22,777 nt of DNA from Chara braunii (lineage: Eukaryota; Streptophyta; Charophyceae; Charales; Characeae): positions 2,449,022 to 2,471,798 of the forward strand of contig BFEA01000002.1 in NCBI GenBank assembly GCA_003427395.1, written 5' to 3'. The notes beneath the pieces are model-generated. The model ran no database searches. It saw nothing but the letters and a program-made list of their open reading frames with translations, and was not told the origin of the DNA. Each line of letters starts with the position of its first letter. Positions within the stretch are counted from its first letter, which is position 1. This document shows, piece by piece, positions 9,781 through 18,927 of the stretch. A program made the translations under genes and the position numbers.

Positions 9781-10461
9781 ATGCGATCTGGAGGCCCAAC
9801 AAAGCCCCTGCACATCCCTCTCTCTAACCTTTCTACAGTTCGTGCCTTTTTTATCTCAAAATTTATAAGCCTGTCAGAAAGCAAGGTGGTAGAGTTGGGG
9901 GGGAAGAGATCGATGGTGAAGTCTTATCCAACACAAAAGATACCAGAGAGAAATATTATTTATCAACTCCATGTAAACAATTGGGTCTTCCATGAAGACG
10001 CGGTGTATAAATCAATCAATGATAAAATTAAATGGATAATTAAGCTTCTAGCACAGTTGAAGGGGAGCTGAGAGGTGACAATTGAGGATTTCATAATACA
10101 ATATTTTGGACAAAAAAAAAAATACAGGACTGGAAGAAACTCAAAAGTGACAAATCTGAGGTGAGGATCTATCCATAGACTCCCCAAAGACAAGGACCGG
10201 TTGATCGACGCTGTCAAATGATGGAAGATTATTATTGGGTGGAATTTCGTCACATCCCAATAGAAATTTAGGGTGCATTTGTCTATCGCTTTGGGGAACT
10301 CTATGAAATAGTAAACTTCGATGATCCTCTACCAACGTATGTAGCCCAGAGAGATAATTAATTGATGTTGGCGATAAATCATCCCTCCAACATTCCTTTC
10401 AACATTGATGATATCATTCCTTACAGAATAGGAGGGGAAAAAAATTCATATTCATACTTCT
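9781..10461 (+). pseudogene. LINE ORF1-like remnant (possible DUF4283-type RNA-binding region)
   Basis: The frame 9781-10071 is open for 96 codons. After a shift, a second frame starting at 10218 (MMEDYYWVEFRHIPIEI) continues to 10461 with only two internal stops. The second part has the pattern WV-F---P---[stop]-F--RFGELYEIV-FDDPLPT, ending IPFNIDDIIPYRIGGE. This resembles the conserved region of plant LINE ORF1 proteins, where a WVRF-P-LP motif is followed by an IG-LG motif and an acidic residue. That assignment is an inference by pattern, not a search. In living relatives the protein would coat the LINE RNA. Stops and frame changes mean no functional product here. Confidence 0.45.
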
Positions 10462-11294
10462 GACCTTGGTGCTCCGCTGCAAGGCATATGGGCACCTTAG
10501 TATAGACTCATCCTATGTTCAAAATCCATCACACTGGCAAAGCGTGACGGGGAGGTTAATTTGCAATCCCTTCAAAGCAAGTTTGTGGAGAACGGTGGAT
10601 CCGGGACATGAGGATGGGTGTATGTTGAAAATTCTTCAAAAGGAACGGGACCAAAATGGTGGATATGGAAAAAGCAGGGGGACTGATTTCGGACACAAAA
10701 TCGTTGGATAGTTGGAGTCCCCATGCCCACTCTCCTCTTCTTCCATAGCAAACATAACAAACACAAGGGAGTAAACCTCATATAGTATAGCCTACCCATA
10801 AGGTCTCTACAATTATGAAAATTGTTGGACAAGGTTTTGTTGAACCCGATCAAAAACCCTGTATGCAAGAAACAATTCAGTCCCCTCCTCCTTTGAACCA
10901 CCCAAATGGTAAAATTATAACAGCTAACGAGATACAAACCGTATCATCAGTAAATGATTCTCCTTTTTTTCTGATACCAGGAACCACTAGTTGGTTCAAT
11001 AGGATTGTGACCAGCAAATGAAGTAGGTGCTGGAAGAGGAACAGAAAGGGATCATGGGTAACAAAAGTGTTCTGAGAAGGTTGGACTCATTTAAGTATTG
11101 AAAGGAATGAGTCAAAAAAAAAGAACTGCGCCCTAAGACCTCTCATCTTCTTCCTAGTACTAAGAAAGCAGTGTTAATCTTTGAAGAGAAGATAATGCAG
11201 GCTACAAGGACAATGTTAATTGGGAGTAGAGCAATCACAAGACTCTCATCCAGAGTTACCAGATTCATTCAAGGATGCGTTTGGACTGACTCCT

Positions 11295-11849
11295 ATGGAT
11301 GTAGATCAACCCCTAAATGATGCCCCTATGTTAGATGCTCCCTCTCCTGCTTCTGGAGAAAGATCAAAGGATAACCTTGTTGAACAGAAAATCACACAAC
11401 TAACAGATTGGTTGCTTCAGCAATTGAAAATAAAATTCGGTGTAGCTACATCCGAATTTTATGACACTTCTTATATACAACTTATTAACTTTTTAAATAA
11501 TAGTAATAGTTTGAGAAAAGTGTTGCAACAAGGATTACCTCAAGGAGCACAATGGTCTGTTGTTAGGCAAAGGATGTTGCAAGCTATAATTAATTTGTTT
11601 CACCCCCCCTCCTCTCTACATATTACATCGGAAAATTTTGGGAGGGAAAGTTTGGGGTTTGAAATAGTACTTGCAGTATCTACCACACCAAGTATGTCAA
11701 TGGAAGGACAGAAAGGAAACGTACAATGGGACCCTCTCTCGGCCATGGAGACGTCCCGAGTACAGAAAGTATATCGGATAACTTTGGTGCAACATATATT
11801 GGGTGCTAAATCCGGAGATTCATCTGCAGTTGAGTTACAACAAAATTGA
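11295..11849 (+). CDS. Uncharacterised 184-residue open frame inside LINE A
   Basis: This is the longest credible uninterrupted frame in the window. The frame is open back to a stop at 11217-11219, but its first ATG is at 11295, giving MDVDQPLNDAPMLDAPSPAS. The N-terminus is acidic and rich in Pro and Asp. The middle (KITQLTDWLLQQLKIKFG) looks helical and amphipathic. The C-terminus is polar and ends VELQQN. There are no Cys clusters, signal peptide or membrane segments. It lies between the ORF1-like remnant and the endonuclease, so it is probably the surviving part of the LINE ORF1 protein. I do not recognise a domain. Being open in an otherwise riddled element is odd for 555 bp but could be chance. 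Confidence 0.4.
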   Translation: MDVDQPLNDAPMLDAPSPASGERSKDNLVEQKITQLTDWLLQQLKIKFGVATSEFYDTSYIQLINFLNNSNSLRKVLQQGLPQGAQWSVVRQRMLQAIINLFHPPSSLHITSENFGRESLGFEIVLAVSTTPSMSMEGQKGNVQWDPLSAMETSRVQKVYRITLVQHILGAKSGDSSAVELQQN

Positions 11850-12405
11850 AGACAGTCGGATTAAAAAATGATAAGATAAATGAATTTATTTTAATAGAGA
11901 ATTGAATCAAAACAGTGTAGTCCATGGAAAGACAGTGAATCCTCTCAAGCATGGTTTAGCAAAAGACCTTTTATATTAAAACCCAGGAGGAACAACAGCA
12001 GGGGCAGTACGCTGATTTCTGCAAGGTGCGGCATCAACAGTTGCCGCAAAATCGGAAGCGACAATAGGTTCACAACAAGAGACATAACAACAACTGAATC
12101 ACAATCAGGTGGAAAAGATTAGACAACAAGGTCAAGAACACCTAGAGGTTTTTGTTTCTTCTTCCACTCTGGCTTCCCAAGAAACAGGTAAGAGGCAGAA
12201 ATTAGAGAAATGACAAACCCTTCACCCACAAGCTCTCAAAGGTAATTTAATCATGTCGGTTCGGAAAAGGAATGAGAAATAGAAAATTGGGTTATCCCCA
12301 ATAGGCCAGGATCAGTATGGGGGGGTTATTTTGAGAGAATGACCCACTTATTTAGAGTATCATAGTGTCATTGATCGTAACTTCAAGAGAGACCTACACG
12401 ACTTT

Positions 12406-12666
12406 TTGTCGAAAAGCTACCCTCACGGATTTAGGAGAACGTGCACGATGGCAAAGAGAGACACGTTTGTGCGTTTTGAAGACAAAAATGGATCAGACCT
12501 CAAATTATACACTTATACAACTTCAATGAAATTACAGTGTCTGAAGATCAAAGCTCACTATGTTTGGTCACTAACGGATGTGATGGCTTTCCTGTGTGCT
12601 ATTTTACGAAGAGGTATTCTACAGGCTGCTTTGGACCTACATAACAGGGGCTGGTTACGTCTGTAG
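12406..12666 (+). pseudogene. Coding-like segment just upstream of the LINE endonuclease
   Basis: The frame is open for 86 codons and ends in a stop at 12664-12666, about 90 bp before the endonuclease frame. It reads KSYPHGFRRTCTMAKRD, then FEDKNGSDLKLYTYTTSMKL and AALDLHNRGWLRL. Upstream the same frame can be followed back to about 12180 with several stops and Gln-rich text. It is likely the C-terminal end of ORF1 or the ORF1-ORF2 junction of LINE A. No zinc knuckle is visible. Function is unassigned. Confidence 0.35.
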
Positions 12667-12753
12667 GGATTAAGTGAAGGAGGGACGTTCTAGATGTGAG
12701 TTATGGAAGAAATCCTTCTTGGCATCAGGCTACCAAAACAACAAGATTTAAAT

Positions 12754-13670
12754 ATGAGATCGCTCAATGTAAATGGTTTTGCCATAGACCCACAACAGAT
12801 GCAAAAAAAAGAAGAGTCATTATGGAGCAACTCAAAGAGGTTGGAGAAAGATCGTGGTCAAATTTTATGTTCATACCAGAAACTCTTCTCACTGATACAC
12901 CTACCCATACTAGAACACACAACAAGGTATGACCCTTTCATAAAATATATTCATTAGTAGTAAGGAATAATTCAGAAGGAGTAAGAATTGGGGCGCCTTC
13001 AGAATCGAGAGTAAATATTGTTCACTGACAGCAGATAAGCAACAAGAAATATGAGTTTCTTCCCTAGTGCTGTTAGAAATAGAAATAATACGGGTCAATA
13101 TCTATGGGTTAATTGATGTGCATGAATTTTTTTTTTTTTAGTAAATATCAGGGAACAAATTTCTGATGGGATTTGAATTGTAATGGCAGGAGACTTCAAC
13201 GCGGCTCCTAATAGGTGGTTGGATCAATGAAAGATATTTTGTCAATGTTCAACTTTATGTGTTTGGAGAAAGTTGGACATTGACAAGGTAACATTTTATG
13301 TCATATAATAAAATCTTGATAAAAAACACAACAAATGACTGCAAAAATAACGATCGTTATCAAATCTTTTTAAATTCAAAGAAAGACATGAACTCTTAGA
13401 TTACCAAAAACACGCACGTTATATACAGTGTTATGTAAAGGAAGATGAAAACATTATACGAAGATTATGCCAATCTGAACACTTATATGACACATATCGA
13501 CGTATCTTTCCTCATGAACGTTTGTTCACTTGCGTTCGAAACAATGGTATCCGACACCAATCAAGGTCTATAATAAATATAATCTTAATGTCATAACACC
13601 TTGATAGAGCTTTGATTTGGGTGACTATATCTTCAGAGTTTGTGGTCGGGAGCGGACCATAAAATGTGTG
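12754..13670 (+). pseudogene. LINE ORF2 endonuclease domain (AP endonuclease-like), inactivated
   Basis: The domain starts with MRSLNVNGFAID at 12754, the typical first strand of a LINE endonuclease. After a frame change it continues KKRRVIMEQLKEVGE...ETLLTDTPTHTR (about 12810-12910), matching the QETLL..T region that holds the catalytic Glu. The GDFNA motif is at 13189-13203 (MAGDFNAAPNRWLDQ), followed by a stop. The FTCVRNNGIRHQSR block and the SDH-KM motif near 13651-13665 mark the C-terminal end; the latter is broken by one extra base. In live elements this domain nicks target DNA to prime reverse transcription. Several frameshifts and stops make this copy dead. Confidence 0.85.
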
Positions 13671-13808
13671 TTGTCTTGCTCTCCTTTAGAAAAAAATATG
13701 ATCAAGGGAATAAATTTTACTAGCTCAATATATCCTTACTCTCACAAGGACAATTTAGACGATATATAAAGGATATATGAGATTATTGGCATACAACCAA
13801 GGATAAGC

Positions 13809-14184
13809 ATGTCTCACTGCATGGCACGGCGAACAAGTTTGCGCCCTTTCATGTTCGCGCGAACGTGTTCGCACATTCGCGCGAAGAGCTAGTGAACATG
13901 TTCGGACGAACATATATTTTTTTTGTGAAAAAAAATAAATAAATAAATCATTTTTTGATTTTTAGTTCATGATTGCTTACGAATTTGAACATGACTCCAA
14001 TGCAAACGTTGCGTGTATTATTATTTTACATAATATATACTGTTTTCATATTTTTTTGAGAACTTTTTTTTTTTAAAATATTTTTTATGTTCGCGTTCGG
14101 AGGGTTTTGGACACTTGTTCGCGTTCGAGCGAACATGTTCGCGTTTGCCTCCGAACGCGAATACGGTGCTACGTAGATGTCTCA
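13809..14184. mobile_element. MITE B, inserted in LINE A, with 8-bp target duplication
   Basis: The element occupies 13817-14176 (360 bp) between perfect copies of ATGTCTCA (13809-13816 and 14177-14184). The left end begins CTGCATGGCACGGCGAAC. The reverse complement of the right end begins CTACGTAGCACCGTATTCG, giving an inverted repeat of about 50 bp with many GTTCGCG/CGCGAAC palindromes. The core at about 13951-14075 matches MITE A. The LINE peptide before it (RRYIKDI.DYWHTTKDKHVS) and after it (FVAKKINKYLKLQTKN) reads as one segment once the MITE and one duplication copy are removed. It therefore inserted into an existing LINE. No protein is encoded. Confidence 0.85.
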
Positions 14185-14599
14185 TATGTATAATGGTTTA
14201 ATAATGGTTTGGTTTTCGTGGCTAAAAAAATTAATAAATATTTGAAACTGCAGACAAAAAATAAAATATCTTCATGAAATCAAATATCCAGGAACAAATT
14301 TTTAACTATAAGCTGCAAAATCAATCATTTAGTCATTCACATTCAGTCAGTAACGAGGAACTTAAGAACCAGCTACTATTTTTTGCTTAATATCGTTGCA
14401 GGGACACCTGATCAGAGGTAAGTTATCAAAATTTTTGACAGAAAGATAAATAGACACTTCCTTTTTTGCTCTAGTACACACTAGATCAAGATGAAATTCT
14501 ATTGAAGGTCTTCAAGACCCGAGGGTGCCATTTGAACCCTCTCAACATCTTACCTCAGCAAGTAGTCTTAAAATAGCCTATGATTTCTTCAAAAAAAAA

Positions 14600-16160
14600 T
14601 TCACCTCAACCAAAATTTTGAACAATATCAGAAAGATTACAAAGAAATTGAGAGTTTTTTTGCCCCAGTAACGCAATCTCTCTATCAGGAGCAACAAAAG
14701 CACCTAGAAAGACCTCTAGCAATGAAAGAAATCTGGTCTGCCTTACTTAAGATGGAAAAAGAGAAAACGTCATGCATATACAAAATTGTTAAAGAAATTT
14801 GGGAAACCATATGGTCAATAGTTTCTTTAGACTTGGTATAATTCTTTTAGGAAATACAAGTGTCATAACAAATGGGGGAGATATTGGTGCAATACATCTT
14901 AACCCTCTTGTATAAAAATGGTGATAAAACTAACATTAGAAGTTAGAGACTCATTACCTTGCTTACTGTGGTTTATAAGATTTTGACAAAAACTTTGGCA
15001 AACCGTTTAATCCTTATTATGAAAGATATTATTCATCAATCTCAAACAGGTTTCATCAAAGGAAGACATATCCAAGATAACATTCTCTTAATCAATTAAA
15101 TGATCAAAATTTATAGGCAATAAAAACAAAACGGCAGTAACTTTTTCTCCCTTAAAAGGAGGTGATCCAGCCGCACCTTCCAGTACGGCTACCTTGTTAC
15201 GACTTCACTCCAGTCACTAGCCCTGCCTTCGATATCCCCCTCCTTACGTAATTTAAGGTTAGGGTAACGATTTCGGACGGCCTTTGTGTTCATTGACTTC
15301 GGAAAGACTTATGATCATGTTGATTGGAGGTCTAGACGCTTGTCTTACAAAGATGAACTTTGGTCCTAATATGCGTAGGTTGATTCTTATTTTGCATCAC
15401 AGCGCTACGACAAGAGTTCAGATAAATGATCTTCTTTCACCAGCAATAGGACTTCAAAGGTCGGTGAGCCAATGAGACTCTCTGACCCTTTTTTTGTTTC
15501 TAATAATTATGGAGGCTCTAGGGGCTAACTTTAAAAAAAATCAAAATATTCAACAACTTCAGATATCTGAAATTTATGAAGACGCAATTCTTGTTACCTC
15601 AATGTTTGCTTATGAACTCACAATCATGATGGAGGCTTCATAGTCAAACATGATAGAAATCAAAGCCCTGGTGGACAAATTCGCTTAAGTTTTTAATATG
15701 GTTGTTAATGGGGGGAACAAAACACATGGTTGGTGAACTCATTCGACTCAGGATCGTCCAACAGAATAACCAAGGGCTAATTGGGTTCCCTTGAACTCCT
15801 AGTGCGAATTCTTGGAGTTTGTTTGACATACAAAAAAAAAACTTTCATTAACGATTAGTGAATTTCGAGATCGGCCTTAGAGAAAATAAATCAATAGAAA
15901 AATAAACATACCTCACTTTCGGGAGAGCCCTCATCATTAACAATGTCATCCTTGCCTCTATTTGGTACAAATCAGCACTTTGGTCTATGAGTAAAGAGCG
16001 TACAAAGACACTATAAAGGCAGATGAAAGCATTCTTATGAAGAGGAAACCATGAGTTGGAGAAAGATAATACCAAAAGTTGTCTGGTTGTCCTTGATTCA
16101 ACCAAAAACTAAAGGAGGTCTAGAAATTCTTGACCCATCCTTGCAATATAAAGCCTTGTC
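14600..16160 (+). pseudogene. LINE ORF2 reverse transcriptase domain, inactivated
   Basis: Recognisable in order are: FEQYQKDYKEIESFFAPVTQ and RPLAMKEIWSALLKMEKEK (start of the fingers region); RLITLLTVVYKILTKTLANR, then HQSQTGFIKGRHIQDNILL (15030-15090); VFIDFGKTYDHVDW (15286-15327), the motif with the first catalytic Asp; FGPNMRRLILILHHSATTRV and LIIMEALGANF (15500-15530). The catalytic YADD box is replaced by YEDA at 15575-15586, so an essential Asp is lost. Later parts are FGRALIINNVILASIWYKSA and KGGLEILDPSLQYKALSLQW (from 16111). Stops occur at Trp, Lys and Glu positions, consistent with random decay. A 16S rRNA fragment splits the domain just before the catalytic FIDF motif. Confidence 0.9.
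15146..15280 (-). rRNA. Plastid/cyanobacterial-type 16S rRNA 3'-end fragment inserted in the LINE
   Basis: Read on the minus strand, this stretch ends with the universal 3' end of bacterial-type small-subunit rRNA: GAAGTCGTAACAAGGTAGCC, then a TGCGGCTGGATCACCTCC stretch with the anti-Shine-Dalgarno core, plus a few bases of spacer (TTTTAAGGGAGA). The TGACTGGAGTGAAGTCG wording and the GGCAGGGCTAGTGA block fit plastid or cyanobacterial sequences better than most other bacteria. It is about 135 bp and decayed further in: GATATCC replaces GGCATCC, and about 9 extra bases (TAATTTAAG) lie near 15250. It is non-functional, being only the last ~8% of a 16S gene. Plastid-to-nucleus transfer is the likely source; a cyanobacterial origin or a chimeric assembly is possible. 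Confidence 0.85.
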
Positions 16161-17387
16161 TCTACAATGGATTAAAAATCTAATATTGTTCATCGACAAG
16201 CCTTGGTAAGATTTAACACTGAAACAAATTCGCAAGTTTGCACCTTTTTCATTTGGGGATATGCACCCACTCACTTGGTTAGAAGACTGATATAGGCGAA
16301 TTCCTAAGGCACATGCACAGTTCAGAGGAGAGGGAGATAGGGATGCGGTTAGAAAAGATCTTATATGAGATGACTTGTGGGTCTCGCTGCTCAAAACTTG
16401 ACGCTTATTACCCGTACCCAATAAACCTTTTTCATCTCGATATGAGGAAGTATTGCAACAATGCATTTTTGACAATCAATGGATCACATACATAAATAGT
16501 TGAATTTTCAGTAGCTCAGTCTCACCTTAGACATTGTGGGTTAAGAGAGGGGTGGTGAGGATCAAAGATTTACAGGACCAGGAACGAAAGTCTGGAAATC
16601 GGTGGAACAACTGAGATAAACCTTGAGATATGCGCATCAACTAGCTGCTAATCTGGAACAAATTATCTTTTCTATACCTTTGGATTGGGTCAAAACATTA
16701 AGACAGAGACCTAAGATTAAGTAGGCGGATTGGGTTGCAGGATTCCGTCAGGTGATCAACAACTAATTGGTCAGGTTGTTCACACTTTTTCTCATGAAGC
16801 CTATGTGAGTATCTTTAAATCCACGAGGGACCACCTCTTGGTACAGTCTCCCTTCAATATAGTCGAAGTCTTTCCCGTCACAAAACTTTACAAAATAGAG
16901 TCCTTTATATCTCATCAATTAACGGTTGAAAAACCTACCATCCTCAAATTTTTATCCCTGTACTTTCCTTTGACCCAACAAAATGGATATGGTAGACTTC
17001 AAAAAGAGGGAAACCAAGTGTTTTACAATCTCTATTTGTTAAAACAACCTATGGGTAACTTCGTATCAGGATAGACACTTCAACAATAGTTCAAGAAAGG
17101 TAGGCTAGGCATCTTATCTAAATATTGATATAAACTTGATGAGGAACATAAAGGTTTTCAATAATATTACAGAGAGACCAACCAAGTTTTCTTCCCTTCA
17201 ATAACAGATAGTCAATCGCTGTCTTCCAACGAATGATTGACTCATAGCTCATTCCTCACTTGAGCAGAGAGACCTAGCAACACCTTGGTGTAGTTCCTGT
17301 TTAACAACATTCCCGATTAGGAAATTTAGAAAAACTATAGAATATATATTTTATGCAATATCCAGGCTCAGTTCCTCTTTGAAGAAG
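16161..17387 (+). pseudogene. Decayed LINE A region after the reverse transcriptase
   Basis: Fragments of LINE-like text continue here in several frames, such as KQIRKFAPFSFGDMHPLTW (after 16220), and the open frame 16730-17074 (114 codons), which ends KQPMGNFVSG. Stops and frame changes are frequent. A segment near 17350-17400 (FEEDETVH) may be the remnant of the zinc-finger region that follows the reverse transcriptase in this group, but the Cys and His spacing is not preserved. Confidence 0.45.
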
Positions 17388-17888
17388 ATGAGACTGTACA
17401 TGGAGGGGCCAAACAGAGATAGAATGGGCTTGGTACTGGAAGTCAATTTTATTAGGACATCCCAAAATATCACACTTTCTATTTTTATAGACAACCTTTT
17501 CATAATTGGTCGCAAGGCAGTATTATGGACCTTATGGTATAAAAGATGCGTCCTGGCTAGGGAAGGGGTGTGTTTGGAAGGAGCAAAGGTATCCGATCAT
17601 GTTTTACAATTTGTACAAACGGAAATCAGAGTGCAGTGGTTTGAAGTTATGTTAATTCATCTTAAGCAAAAAAAAACTATTAAACAAACAATTCAGGTAT
17701 TCGCAATGGATTGGCTAGAAGGGTCTGTAGGGAGGAGTCTATTGGAGGTTTACATGGCTAGGGGCGAAAGGGATGGAAGATTCTCTAAAAAGGGATTACC
17801 AGCGCAGCTTCTGAGAATGGTTCAAACTTTTTCCAGGGGTCATCCTCAAAACTCCAATTTTTTTTCCAAACCTTTTTCCCTCATTTGA
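17388..17888 (+). pseudogene. LINE A C-terminal region, open 166-codon frame
   Basis: From the ATG at 17388 the frame reads MRLYMEGPNRDRMGLVLEVN and ends FSKPFSLI. The internal stretch IGRKAVLWTLWYKRCVLARE followed by GVCLEGAKVSDHVLQFVQTE resembles the region after the zinc finger in LINE ORF2 proteins. A related stretch occurs in the adjacent LINE fragment at about 18310-18400 (LGRRTVL.VLGWQRCALAIE). Finding two versions of the same C-terminal block suggests two LINE copies side by side. No catalytic motif is present. It could still have been translated as part of a longer protein once, but no upstream open reading frame joins it now. Confidence 0.5.
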
Positions 17889-17979
17889 GCTATCACTTGT
17901 GGATCTATAGTGGTTTGGATTGGGGGTGGATTGAATGGGTTTTATAAGAAAGGATAATCAGGGTTGCTGGCTTGTTTGT

Positions 17980-18124
17980 TATATCTGGCAGTCCCAAGAG
18001 GACTGAAGAGGCAACCATACCCGTAAGCATCATTCCAAAATTCTCAGGTACCAACTGTTATATGTATATGGGACATTGAACCCATTTTTCAATAGGTGTT
18101 GCTCCCCCACCAAAAGATGGGAGC

Positions 18125-18157
<33 letters not shown>

Positions 18158-18860
18158 TTGAACATATTTTTATGCAATGCACATCTTTAGTACTAACATG
18201 GAGATGGCGGGATAGGGTACAAAGACAGATGGCCCCTGAGCTGGAAGACGATTTTGATGGGGCACCACCCGGAACTGCAGACATATACATTCTAGGGTAA
18301 CATGTTATGGTTGGGGAGAAGAACGGTCCTCTGAGTTCTAGGGTGGCAAAGATGTGCGTTGGCCATAGAAGGGGCGAATGTGGAAGGGGAGAGAGAAAGT
18401 AGCAAATTAAGCATCAAATTCATTTGGAGCTTATGTGGATGTGGCCGAAGACGAGTCAGACTGTCCGGTAGTTGCATACACCAAAAGATATAGCCACACA
18501 TATAACTCGCTTCTGCCGAGATTGGTTGGCGGGGGAGTGGGAGAGGTGGATTGCAAAGGTGGTAAGGTCGGGGGATAGGACAAAGGGGGAATACTATGGG
18601 GGAGGCGACAGAGGAATAGAAGTTGCTCGTTATTATTGTTTTATCTTCAGACTCGACGAAGGTCGAACCCAACGTACCACTGAGATCAACAGAGGAATTT
18701 CAAAACCCATTTCCCCCACATCCGCTGGCGTTGGAAGTGAGCCTGCAATAGGTGGACCGGGGGGTATGAAAGAAGCTAATAAAGACAAAATGAAAGAGGG
18801 CTATACGAGGGACCGTGCCCCTTGTCGCTTGTACCCACCTCGCGAGAACCCATGTTGAAT
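17980..18860 (+). mobile_element. Second LINE 3' fragment (LINE B) with zinc-finger-type segment
   Basis: Frames here read YVYGTLNPFFNRCCSPTKRW, then, after a run of 30 T, VEHIFMQCTSLVLTWRWRDR. The CC...E..H.F..C......W pattern is the zinc-binding segment that follows the reverse transcriptase in plant-type LINEs. Further on come LGRRTVL.VLGWQRCALAIE and, in another frame, AGEWERWIAKVVRSGDRTKG. Stops interrupt all frames. It is probably a 5'-truncated LINE, as is usual for this class, placed directly after LINE A. Alternatively 17388-18860 is all one element. The 3' border is not clear. Confidence 0.65.
18126..18155 (+). repeat. T30 homopolymer inside the LINE zinc-finger segment
   Basis: Thirty consecutive T sit between KRWER and VEHIFMQC, where related proteins have only a few residues. 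The run therefore seems to have been inserted or expanded within former coding sequence. Confidence 0.9.
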
Positions 18861-18863
18861 GTG

Positions 18864-18927
18864 CATTTTGAAATAGGATCATTTTGATTTAGGATCATTT
18901 TAAAATAGGATCATTTTGAAATAGGAT
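18864..18927 (+). repeat. Four tandem copies of a 16-bp unit (CATTTTGAAATAGGAT)
   Basis: Copies start at 18864, 18880, 18896 and 18912 with only a few substitutions. The tract could be the 3' tail of LINE B, since some LINEs end in short tandem repeats. However, a single similar GAATCATTTTGATTATGA block precedes R1 copy 1 at 2217, so it may instead be the start of the R1 repeat, expanded here. Confidence 0.85.

Larger units (their letters stand above)
9781..17888 (+). mobile_element. Large decayed LINE (non-LTR retrotransposon), LINE A
   Basis: Coding remnants follow the standard order of a LINE on the + strand: an ORF1-like region (9781-12666), an apurinic-type endonuclease (12754-13670), a reverse transcriptase (about 14600-16160) and a C-terminal region (to about 17888). 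All enzymatic parts carry stops and frameshifts. Two later insertions interrupt it: MITE B at 13809-14184 and a 16S rRNA fragment at 15146-15280. Skipping each insertion restores the sense of the flanking LINE peptide. The 5' and 3' limits are uncertain, because no target duplication was found. About 8 kb is long for a LINE, so more than one copy may be merged here. Confidence 0.75.

Noticed and set aside
9402-9813. Serine/proline-rich minus-strand ORFs (up to 155 codons) as secreted or membrane proteins
   Set aside because: They translate the complement of the polypurine tract and the LINE; their composition is a by-product of that tract.
15146-15280. Bacterial genome window with a real 16S rRNA gene
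   Set aside because: Only the last ~130 bp is present, decayed, with LINE coding text on both sides and eukaryotic features throughout.
12754-16160. In-frame TAA/TAG codons in the LINE as possible Gln codons (altered genetic code, known in some green algae)
   Set aside because: Some stops could be Gln, but others fall where relatives have Trp, Lys or Glu, TGA also occurs, and frameshifts are common. Pseudogene decay explains all of it.
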